This document shows, piece after piece, positions 26,024-36,739 of a stretch of DNA of 64,000 bases. Within the stretch, counting starts at the first letter, position 1; each line of letters starts with the position of its first letter. Below the pieces are notes generated by a model. The model did no database searches. It saw only the letters and a program-made list of their open reading frames with translations, and was not told the DNA's origin. The stretch comes from Sphagnum magellanicum (taxonomy: Eukaryota; Streptophyta; Sphagnopsida; Sphagnales; Sphagnaceae): NCBI GenBank assembly GCA_021904315.1, contig CM038917.1, forward strand, positions 6,246,041 through 6,310,040. The letters run 5' to 3'. Made by a program: the position numbers and the translations under genes.

Positions 26024-26042
26024 GGGGGGGGGGGGGGGGGGG
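26024..26042. repeat. Homopolymer tract of 19 G
   Basis: An uninterrupted run of 19 G preceded by eight A. It can fold as a G-quadruplex on the plus strand, and its length may be inexact because such runs are hard to sequence. Confidence 0.9.
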
Positions 26043-26884
26043 CGGAAACAAAATTTTAAAAACAATAGGTGGGCCCTTTATGACAACAAGGGCCTTCCCC
26101 ATAAGAAGTTTGTGTGGTTTTTTAACACCTTTCAAATGTTCCCAAAGGTTGTTCCTTGAGTAGCTCCTACTTGTTTTCTCTCCACGCTCTAAGGTAACTA
26201 AGCCCTTGTGAAGTTCAACACCTCATAGAGTGATTAGCGAAAATCACCTACAAAAACACCACCAAAATTGTGTGCAAAGTAGACCAAACCATGAATGCAA
26301 ATAATTTCCACCCTAAACAAAACTCCTACAAACACAACCTATGACCCATGCAAAACACAAAAAATAATTTTCAACCCACTTAGTTTAGTTGCAACACTAA
26401 ACAAAACTAAACCACATTTTTAATAATTCAAAATAAGCTCACTTACAATAACACAAGAATCCAAGCCCAAAACATAGAAAACAAAACACAAACACCATGT
26501 GTAATGAAAAGTTGCATGAAACACAAAAAAAAACTTACAAAACATAGTGCACTATGCTTTAGAATCTCAAATCACCAAAAGTGAATTGAGACCATTCACA
26601 AATAATTTATATCCCAAACACAAAATGTTTAGAATCGCACTCTCATTCAAACCACTTTCTACCCCAATTATTTAAGTTACCTATGATAAATATGGTAACC
26701 ACAATAAAAACATATAACTACCACAAAACTTATGACAATTTTTTGTTAACTAATGATTATTTTTTACAACTCCCACCCTTTGGTTCTCCTCATTCCAATA
26801 ATGATGTGATATTTGTTATTAATACCAAAAGCCATGTTACAATTTTTTTTTCATGTTTTTCATGATTATTTTCCTTGGCAAGAT

Positions 26885-27255
26885 AAAAAAACCTTGTTGA
26901 ATTTTGTTTTGTTATTGCAACATGCAAAGGAACAAAGAAGATTTTTAAAATTTTGCTATGAAACAAAAAGGAGTTTTTTTTTTTGGGCCACAATGATGGG
27001 GTGAAAGAAAACCTTGTTGATTTTTCTATTTTGTTGTTGCAACGCATGAAAGAATGAAAGATCTTGCTTCATTGAATTTTTTTGTTTTGTTGTTGTGATG
27101 CATAAAGGAACAAAGGATAACCTTTTTCCTTTTTTGTTGTTTGGATGGGCAAAGGAATGAAAGAAAAGCTTCATTAATTTTTTTGGTTGTGATGCATGAA
27201 GCAATGAAAGAAAGCCTCATTGATTTTATTTTTTTTGTTGTTGCAACAAGTGCAC
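26885..27255. repeat. Degenerate minisatellite, units about 45-60 bp
   Basis: Repeated blocks read roughly 'CTTGTTGA-Tn-GTTTTGTTGTTGCAACGCATGAAAGGAA...', starting near 26891, 27011, 27068, 27168 and 27213. Units vary in length and sequence. They give chance open frames on both strands, which are not genes. Confidence 0.65.
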
Positions 27256-28997
27256 TTTTATTGCAATGATACACAAAAGAACTCCATTACCATGTTTTTC
27301 ACTTTGCAAATTGAGCAAGCTTGTGCATCATCAAGGTTTAAGAAAAAATTACAAAAACAAATGTAGATAATAATCATTTAGTGACTAAGAAACGAATGAT
27401 TGAAATTGGCTACTGAATGTCTTTTTCTTGCAAACACCAAAATGGTTATAGTAACAGTTAAAAATTCTTTCCCTCTTTGCATGTTTTCTCTCTTTACATG
27501 TTTGTGTGTTTCTCCTCAACATATGTTTCTTTATATTAATTGAGCTAGCCAATTTTTGATAATCAAGCCTTGACAATCATGAGTTGTAAAATTTTCTACA
27601 CCAATAAAGTGAATGATCATGGCTAGGGACCTACAAATATTTTAGTCCTTGGAAAGCTTTAGATCTCAGTTTCATCACAAAGGAGATTGTTTTGTTGGGG
27701 TTGATGTGTGCACAAAGTGGGGCATGAAGAGGCCATCATTCACATTTGACCTAAATATGACTTTCAAGTGAGCTAGCAACTTGCATTTTATGGGACATTC
27801 TTTGCCAATTTGTGGTGGAGATGATCTTATACATACACATTGTTGATATGATTTTCCCTCTCCATACCTCATACTTCTAGCAATCTTTCATTTTGTATAA
27901 AGGAAAGCCCTAATAGCAAGTCATTACACCCATGAGTTGATGACAAAGCCCCAAGTTTATTGTGTAATGCCCCATTGCCAAGGCTTTCCACTACCTAAAA
28001 ATTGTATGGTAATCATTCTTGCTAATATAATGAGCATTACATTAAAAAAATTACCAACTAGTGAAGAGGCATTCCTTGTGCAACACATTATCAAGGGTGT
28101 AGCTTTCTAGTTAGAGTTCTTTTTAATGGGGTGGAGTAAAAATTTCAATATCAAATTCTACCCCAGTTCATCAAAGTTGTGGGGGTAAAAGCGACCTAAG
28201 AGCCACTAGTGGAACCAAGCGCTAGTGGTGGTTTCCGTTTTCACCACCTACTAAAAACCCACTAGCCCTTACCTATGCCCTAAACATTTTCAAGCATCTA
28301 CTAACCTAGTAGCCACCTATTATCCTACCTACTATAGAACCTGTTTTTACAACAATCTTTTTCTTATGGGCTATAGATAGCCAAACCACTTAACCACTAG
28401 CTACACAAATTCATGCCTAGCTCAAACCATTATAACAAAATTAGGGTTTGTCCTAGTTTCTTCCATTGAATGATTGGAATAGTTTAGCCTGAAACCATTA
28501 ATTGTACATTTTCTCAATCTCTAGTGTGTTTTATAAATAAAGTTTTGCAGGGTTTTGATGATTAATTTTAGCCTGAAACCAACCTCATTGGTGGCTGACT
28601 ATGATAGACACAACACAATTCGTGTTCTCTCCTCTTAGGGCTCCCTAATGTGCATTCTGCACTTTCGGGTGTGGTTTTTTGTTTGGACTTAGGTCCTTTC
28701 TGTTTTCTTCCCTTGTTCCCTTGCCAGGTGTTTTTCCTTTACTTATTTATTTCTTTGATGGTTGGAGTATGTCCCATACTAGAGGGATCCATTACCAGTC
28801 ACCCAACCATGTACATCTGGATCACAAAAAAACCTCGGTTTATCATGAGCATGTGGTATCCATCATCTGGAGAACTAACAATTTTCTTTCAAGGTTTTAG
28901 CTTACAAAGTAATCAATGAAAAAGGACATTTTGCTCAATATTTTTGTAATTCCATAAGTATAACAATAGGTACCCATGATTGACAAGTGGGGTATTA

Positions 28998-29316
28998 GGC
29001 CCAGTTTACACTAGGAGTCATGGCTGAAGAAACTTGGGGCCAACTTTGAACATTTTCGGCTTGTTGTTTGGCCCCTAGTTACTAAGTAAATGCTGGAACA
29101 TTGGCCCCAAGGGTTGCAAATTGGCTTCTCAAATTGGATGCTATCCTTTTTTTCAGTTCAGCATTTCTTAGTAACTTGGGGCAGATTGAAAATATTTTTA
29201 AAATTTCAGCCTGACTCTTAGTGTAAAGCCCTTGGGGATGATTTCAACTTTTGCACCAATAGGAATGCTGGATTTGGGTTGAACGTTAGCCCTGACTCCT
29301 AGTGTAAAGTGGGCGC
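28998..29316. mobile_element. MITE, PIF/Harbinger (Tourist)-like
   Basis: Terminal inverted repeats of about 22 bp at 28999-29020 and 29293-29314 differ at one position. TTA at 28995-28997 and TTA at 29317-29319 flank the ends, matching the 3-bp target duplication of PIF/Harbinger elements. The inside also folds: the block near 29080-29110 is largely complementary to 29155-29180. At about 320 bp without a coding frame it fits a non-autonomous element. Confidence 0.7.
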
Positions 29317-29319
29317 TTA

Positions 29320-31580
29320 GTCTAGGCAAAAATGATGATAAACACAATTAAGAAAGGAAATTCTACTAAGCCAATGAGATGATGTTCCTTGCATTCAAAA
29401 GGCCCAGTTGGTTTTGCCTTTGGGAAGGGAGAAGGGGGGCTGGTCTGGGGATTGGAGTTTTTTTATAATTTTGAAGTTCCCAATCAAAGGGTCAATTCTT
29501 TAAATGTTACTAGATGATTGCACTTAGCACAAGCCTCTGGAACTTGGTGTATGTCACCAGATTCGAATGAATGACTCTTGTTATGTTGTAGCCAAATTCT
29601 GGGTAGCATGATGTTACAACCACAACATTTTAACTTTGACCACCATGTTAGTTGTATACAATAGCCGTAAATAATGTTTGGTGTTAAATAGCTTCTCAAA
29701 TAGTTTGGCTCAAAAAAAGAGAAAAAGATTAATGGCATTTGTCAATTAATTTCAAAACTTATGGGAATTTCAAATCATAGTCCATTATCCTAGCCACTAG
29801 ATACCTATTTTAAATTCAAAATACAATTGTATTTATTCTCAACTATCAAAATTTTAAATTATTTAATGTGAGATTGCAGTGATGTGGTGCGTTTTGGTTT
29901 TGGCCAGGTGCATGTAATTGGTACTTACTTACTTTAGCTATGAAGAATTAAATAGCTGGTGATGGGCCAGTTTTTAGTTGTGGGATGAGGCAAATGGTCT
30001 CTTGTTTGTTGCAGGAACTCGGAAGGCAAATAATAGAAAGGAGAAGGTGAAGTGATGGAAGGGCGAAAGAGGGGGCCGCGGGGGAGGGGGGAGACGGGGG
30101 GTGTCCCACAGCCTTTAATGAAGGTTGGAATATGCACCAAATCAACACAAATGGGTGCATTTATTTTGCAGTGGAGTCTCATGTGGTTGCCAGCCTGACC
30201 ATGCCGTTTTGGGTTTGCCAACATTTGATCTTATTATTTTAGGGCTCCACTCCTTTTGGCGCATTCAAGCAGAACCCTTCTGTCGGGTAACTAACTAACC
30301 CTTTGCCAGACTGGTTGGATGAGCACACCATCATAATTGTTGAGGGAATTGTTACTATTTCTAATAATCGCCCAACACTACTAGGTATAAGGCATAAAGC
30401 ACTCAGAGAAAATTTGAAAATGTATTGGGAGGGAGGGGTGGAGGAGGTACATTATCCTTCTCAAAAGAATAGGAAAAATAAAATGCCTATGGTTTTTTAG
30501 ACTGCAACACAAAATTATGCCTAACTTAGGTGTAAGATATTTAAGAACTCTTTGTCAAAATCAGATACACAAGGGGGATGTGAGGGGACCCATTGGGAGG
30601 AGTGTTCTGGCTCATCTTCATGTTCTTTCTTTTACAAGAGTAATCCACCTTATTTATGGCTCATTTTCATATTGTTTCTTTTACAAGAGTAGTCCATCTT
30701 ATTTATGTTTTCCTTTTGTTGGCGGATGGTACACATATATATAGTAAGTCCTTCATCAAATGTGATTCCTGTTTTTTTTATAATTGTAGTAAGAGTTTTT
30801 AACATTGGGGTTTTCAATGTAGTCAATGAAATGTGTAATTTGGTCTCCACAAGGGTTTAATCATTCTATATCATTTCCTCTTAACTTTTTTACTCCCAAG
30901 TCAGGTTTTCATATTTTGGGTGCACCAATGGGATCCACATCATTTGTTGAATCATTTGTGATTAAGACTTTCCATGAGGATCTTGGGACAATATTTAGTT
31001 TATTTATACTTGCAGATCTTTAAGCAATTTTTGGGATGCTTTCATTATGTTTTGCCCAACACCCTAGTTATTTGTTTCATACAATGTTTCCATCCCTAAA
31101 TACTTTGCAACATTACACTAAATTCGATACTCATTTCATAACTACATTGGAAATGTTACTTGGTGTGGGATCTTTTGGTGGTTTTATCAATCACCTAGCT
31201 CATCGTTAGGCCATTTTCCCTATTTCTTTGGGCAGGTTAAGCCTCCCTTTTGTAGTTCGGGCTATTACCCTTGCATTCTTGGGATGTTGAACATTGATCA
31301 CTCCTACATTTGTCACTCATTTTGAGCAAAATGATCACACTATTTTTTTCAATGCAATGACACATGTTGAAATTGGCATTTCTTCGTTCCATATTACACT
31401 ACAAAACACCCACAACCTATCACCCCAAATTTTCCACTCTCAAATCCCACCTTTTGAAAACCTAATGGTTCAGTCTTGTCCCTAGTTGCATGTTTCTTTG
31501 GTGGATTGCCTACATGATTGGGAATTTGCATTGGTTTTAGTAAATGTTCCTTCAGATATCATGCAAACACATCTCCACTC
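29320..31580. other. Gene-free DNA with a small GC-rich island
   Basis: A GC-rich purine stretch lies at about 30050-30110 (runs of G with CCGCGG) inside an otherwise AT-rich interval. The reverse-strand frame 29934-30224 across it is Pro/Ser-rich and unrecognised. A 49-bp tandem duplication at 30609-30706 is listed separately. Confidence 0.4.
30609..30706. repeat. Tandem duplication, 49-bp unit, two copies
   Basis: Copy 1 is 30609-30657 and copy 2 is 30658-30706, differing at a handful of positions; both contain CTTTTACAAGAGTA. Confidence 0.85.
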
Positions 31581-31587
31581 ATGTGTG

Positions 31588-32487
31588 TGATGCGCCTCGA
31601 AACTCCTTGGTAGAATCAACTGCGAATTTAAATGTGAAAACAGTGGAAGGATAAGGAGTTGGGGCATGCTTCCTAGTTCGTAACACTTTGGGGGTAGAAG
31701 GGCATGCTAAAGCTTTGGGATGGGACTAAGAAGAATGACAAGCAAGTCAATTACTCATATGGACCTACACAAACCAAAACAACAAGTTGGTTAGTGCATA
31801 GTTGGAGCACTTTTAATGCATGGATGAACCACGAATACGAACTCATAAAATTCACCATGGTCTGGACTTGGGAAACCACCACCTTCCCCTTTATAGTATT
31901 CTCTTTCCCTGGCCATGGGGTGAGCACCCAAATGTCATATTGTCCCGGGACTCCCAAGTTGGAGTCTCGAAATTCCTTCAACTTTGGAGGCCCATAATTT
32001 CTTCGACAAACCTTCCATCAAAATGAAATCTAAAGCAAAGTTGTAGCCCTTGTCAAGATCTTTTTAATGGTATGTGGCACACAACTTGAGCGTAAGGAAA
32101 TCAGGGCAATTCCCAACTTTTAGTGGTTGGGGGTCAAATTACCAATTTGACTCTCGGCCCTTCTTTTGAACATAACTTATGTTTTCAAAACCTAAATGGG
32201 TCATACGAGCCCATTTTAGACATTTAAGTTCCAAGACCTTTTTTCCAATGATATAAGGAATTTCTCAATCTAATGAATTTTGACCCTTGCAATCGCCCTT
32301 TAAAAATTTGGGAGTCCATTGGGACTCCAACTCTCAAAGTGGGAACTCACTTGGGAATGTGAAGGTTCATTCCCTCACATTCTCTTGCACTTCCGAGAGC
32401 ATGAAATGTGAATTTCGGACTCGCTTTTGGCCCGCACCTTTGCAAGCCCTTGTTTTGGTCACAAGCCCCAAGGCTAGAGTTGCGACA
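31588..32487 (-). mobile_element. Solo LTR (LTR family A), 900 bp, minus orientation
   Basis: Read on the minus strand, it starts TGTCGCAAC and ends ...GCATCA (TG...CA). It aligns over its whole length with 58426-59339 in opposite orientation. A TATA-like ACTATAAAGGGG lies in the same place as in the other copy. The flanking 5-mers (GTGTG before, ATGTG after) match at four of five positions, consistent with an old target-site duplication. No internal retroelement sequence adjoins it, so it is a solo LTR formed by LTR-LTR recombination. Confidence 0.8.
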
Positions 32488-33755
32488 ATGTGGGTCCAAG
32501 GGTAGACACTTGGTTATTACCTTGTCCTACCACACTTGCATTTTAGTTATCCCTAACCCATTTCCTTCCAACACTATGCACCAATCTTGGCTTGTCACAT
32601 CCTACGATGGCCCATTTTTCATGATGTCAATGTAGTCATACCATTGACAAAATAGGTACCCATTTGCTTCAATGCATTTATAGGAAATCAACGTATAACA
32701 ACCCATGATACATTTCGAAATACTATCACAATGTAGTTGGATATTGAAAAAATCAAACTTAAACAAAATTTTTGAAATAGTAAAAAATAAATAAAATCCT
32801 ATTTGAAGTTCTTTAAATATATGGAATTTATGATACATTCAAAATTGTCATTCTTTCTAAATTCAAATAATTGCACAACACTAACAAAAACCCTATGGGT
32901 TTTTACATTTATTTATGGTTAAATGACCCCTTCAATTATTTTTTTAAAAATAGGTGTAACAACCAACGGTAATATTATTATTTTTCATAGTTAAGAAAAC
33001 AAGGTCTTATTGGGATTTTCACCACATAAAGTATCAATATCAACAAATTCAATAGTTTTAAGGTCACCCACATGTTATCAATTTTGTTATCAAAATAATT
33101 TATACCCTTAATTACCTATTAATTGCCCAATTGGTTTCTTTCTAATATCCATATGTTATGCATAAGGACCAATTTTCAAATATTCACCTTAAAAGTACCT
33201 AGTATACATCCTATGTAGGTTTTAAAGTTGAAGTATTTTCATTTTTTTTAACCACATAGCTATTTTCTTCTTTGGATTCTTTTAACCCATATGTGCATAT
33301 TTATCTTATACTATGTTTCAAAATGGTTAAACAAAACATATGAATGTTATTTGTAAGATATAGTAATATTCAAGAATAAATGGAACACAAAATTGCATAT
33401 TGTGAAAATTGGGTTTAAGGTTTAAAGATTGAATACTTGGGTGCAAATTATGCACAAAGATAAATTAATAGATTTTAACAAATCAATATCCAACTCATAA
33501 AAGATGTTACTTACTAGCCGGGTTGATTTTAGTTTATAGTAAATTAAAAAAATAGTGGGTAGGTTATCAATAACCTACCCTTATTTATAATTGATTATTT
33601 TTTCAATAACCAACCAACATTGGTAAAAACTGTCCTATTCTTACACTTCATGAAGTGCATCCAATATATTCCTCCATAACATCATAATTTTTCCCATGTC
33701 CTTTGCTCAAAAATGTGTTATTGTATTGTATATAGTTGGGTTAAAGGGAAACATG
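32488..33755. repeat. AT-rich DNA carrying a dispersed repeat and a short palindrome
   Basis: The part at about 33060-33200 resembles 40590-40735 (shared words include TTATCAAAATAAT and GTTATGCATAA). The part at 33540-33625 resembles 43100-43165 (GGTAGGTTAT, then AATAACC-G/A-CCAACATTGGTA). A perfect palindrome GGGTAGGTTAT/ATAACCTACCC sits at 33557-33580. No coding frame is recognised. Confidence 0.55.
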
Positions 33756-33771
33756 TCCAAAAAACCATAGT

Positions 33772-33963
33772 AATAGTAAAAACTTCCCAAATATAAAGTT
33801 TGACAATTGGGTGCATCCATTTTGTGTGAAAAATTAATCATAGCAACCCATTCCAAAAAATCATATTAATAGTAAAAACTTCCCAAATATAAAGTTTGAC
33901 AATTGGGTGCATCCAATTTGCGTGAAAAATTAATCATAGCAACCCATTCCAAAAAATCATTGA
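33772..33963. repeat. Tandem duplication, 96-bp unit, two copies
   Basis: Copies 33772-33867 and 33868-33963 are almost identical. A 16-base partial copy of the unit end precedes them at 33756-33771. Confidence 0.9.
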
Positions 33964-34279
33964 AATTTGGGATAAATGGATCGCAAATATTTGTAATCAC
34001 TAAGGTATATAATATATTATATACACTTATTTGCCTCAAAACATTTATAAATGTAAGTGTAAGAAAATTCACCAATACAAAAGTGGAAGTGCAATTCAAT
34101 TATTAAGTCACTATGGGACTTTAAAAGTGAAATAAGTTCATTGCAACTTAGTGATTTCACCTTGGTTAAGTTATTTTGTTATAATGTCGTTATGTAAACA
34201 TCATGTTTAACTACTAGTTGATATAATTCATTATTACAATTTATTATGGTAACTACATTTTTTTTATTTGATTGTTTTA

Positions 34280-35225
34280 AATATTTTTAACTACTTTAGG
34301 TTATACCCTAGGTTATTTTAAATTATACCCTAAGTTATTGTAATATATTATAGGTTATTATATGTTATTTCAAGTTATACCTTAGGTTATTCAAGGTCAT
34401 TTTATTTAATGTTATTATAAAATATTTTATCTTAAGGTATAATAACTTAAAATAACTTGAAATTAATAAATAACATATTAAAAATTGTAGATAATAATTC
34501 AAAGTGAAATGACCTAAGGTATAATAGTTTCAAATAACTAATAATAGTTTCAATAAAATAATATACAATGGCCAAAAATGGCATATGGTAGAATAACCAC
34601 TAATAACTTAAAATAATTTGCAGTAAAATGTTAGAATAACCAAGATTGATTTGTGGTATAATAAATCAAAATAACCAATAATGGCTTGCAATAAAATAGC
34701 CAATAATAACTTAAGGTGGATTAATTTAAAATGTCTAAAAAAAACTAAGAATAACTTATAATAAATAGTTTTAAATGACCAAGAATAATCTAGAATAATT
34801 AATAATAACCTATGATAGAATAAACAATAATAACTTATTATAAAAATAATTAAATAACATATGGTAAATAACTTAGAATAGACAATAATAACCTATGGTA
34901 AATATTTTAGAATAATCAACCATAGCCTACAATAAAATAACAAGAAATAATTTATGGTAAATAATTGAGAATAGCCAACAATATCTTACAATATAATATT
35001 TAACAATAGTTTATGATAGAATAACCTAAAATAGCTTATGACATAATAGTGAAAAATAATCTATGATAAAATAATTTAAAATAACCAACAATAACCTACG
35101 ATAAATAGCATATAATAGTCAATGATTGTTTACAATAGAATAATCAACAATAATTTATAATATAATAATTTGAAATAGCTTATGGTAAAATAAAATAATG
35201 GTAAAAAATAACCCAAGGTTAAAAA
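34280..35225. repeat. Degenerate AT-rich satellite in two opposing orientations
   Basis: Short units of about 10-17 bp read GGTTATTTTAAGTTATACC-like in 34280-34440, then switch to the reverse-complement form (AATAACTTAAAATAACC-like) for 34440-35225. Units are highly variable. There is no coding capacity. Confidence 0.75.
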
Positions 35226-36010
35226 AATGTGCATAATAATATGTGATGACAAAAATATCATTCATTCAAATAGTGATTCCATGGTTAAAGACTTGTTCTT
35301 TAAACATGGCAATGAAAGGAGGTGAAAGGAGGTGAAGGTTCAAACCTTCACACTTACACCCTAGGTTGATGAACTAAATTCCTAGCTTAGGTTAAGTAAC
35401 TTAATGAAGGTTCGAAGGTGCTTTACTTAGGTTTAAAATTGGCTATCAATGAATTTATTATTAATGATTTAACTATTAATGAATTTGACTATTGGTGAAT
35501 TCAATTAGCTATTAGTGAATTCACCTATTTGTAACAGTGGGTCCTTGTTTATTATGGAGTTGACCACTTTCACCATGTTAAATTCGTCCAATTTTCACTA
35601 CACCAAAATGTGGAATATATGAATACACCCATGATTCGGCTAGTAGTCATAAATACCACTCGTGATTACATGACTATGTAGTCAATATGGGCACGTCGTA
35701 TATCCACTAGTCGTATTCACACACATGACTACAATACTACATACCATATTATATGATCAAGATTATACATCCTTAGCCATTGGATTAACATATTATAGGA
35801 GAATACATATTATATATATAATTTATATCTACTTGTTATCACCTAATACCTGTCCTTGTGATTCAATGTTAGATGTCAACATGTTATTGAGCATAAGATG
35901 TTATCCTTATTGAAGTTACATCCACATTTCATCCAACCATGTATGTTCATGACAAATAATAGCATGACACGTGTCATTAGGAAAGTCGTGACACATGTCA
36001 AATTGGTGGC
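35226..36010. other. AT-rich DNA with short direct repeats; possible CACTA-like end
   Basis: About four diverged copies of CTATTAATGAATT(TGA) lie at 35450-35540. At 35596 the sequence CACTACACCAAAATG resembles a CACTA-transposon terminus and is followed by several GTAGTCATG / CATGACTAC words on both strands, like subterminal repeats. A matching opposite end was not found. Confidence 0.35.
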
Positions 36011-36420
36011 ATGGGGGTTAGGGTTAAGGTTCATGAAAAGGTTTGTCATCATGACCATTTTTGGTTTTGCCACATGTTGAATAACCATTTGGTTGTGAAA
36101 ATTAGTTTAGGTTCGGGATAAGCTTGGGAGAGGTCTTCGAGAGGTTCAATTTAGGTTTGGGTTAGGTTCATAGGACATTCGGTTTAGGTCTAGGAAAAAG
36201 TGGGAAAGGTTGATATAGGTCTGGTTTACATTTGGGAAAAATTCGGATTAGGTTTGGGCTTGGTTTGTTATAGGTTCGATTTAAATTGAGTTTTAGGTTT
36301 GTCTTAATTTGCTTTAAGTTCGGGCTTTGGTTAATATAGGTTAGGTTTAGGTTAGGGTTTAGGTTTGGTCTAAGTTAGGTTAGAGTTTAGGGTTAAGATT
36401 TAAGGTTATATACTGCGTTT
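36011..36420. repeat. Degenerate telomere-like (TTTAGGG/TTAGG) interstitial repeat
   Basis: Many variants of TTTAGGTT, GGTTAGGG and GGTTTAGG follow each other on the plus strand, densest at 36330-36410 where GGTTAGGGTTTAGG occurs. The plant telomere unit is TTTAGGG. Units are interrupted and no long perfect array remains. Confidence 0.65.
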
Positions 36421-36739
36421 TTATTACTTCTTGCCTTGTTACTATAAAGTAAAAATTGCAAGTGATCATAACACTCTACAAATCACTACATAAAAACCCT
36501 TCAAGATTTGGCAAAAACAAGTTTACTAAAAAAAAAAATCTGGACATGAAAAGTTTATGGATCACACACAAAACAATGTAAAACAAAGTTTGTTCTAGCC
36601 AATTTGCACATGGCAAGTCCCAAGTTCCTAGCAAGGAAAAAAATTGAATTAAACATTATGCCATTGTAAGCAAATTTCCATGTTTTCCAACTATGTTTGC
36701 ATACCACATACTACACAAGGTGACTATGATGGAACAACT

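Larger units (their letters stand above)
23600..28990. other. Gene-free AT-rich DNA with simple repeats
   Basis: No gene is supported; open frames are below 90 codons and unrecognised. Apart from the G19 tract and the 26.9-27.25 kb minisatellite listed separately, I see only A/T runs and scattered CA-rich sequence. Confidence 0.5.

Noticed and set aside
31704-32026. Overlapping open frames on both strands
   Set aside because: They lie within the solo LTR and have counterparts only as LTR sequence.
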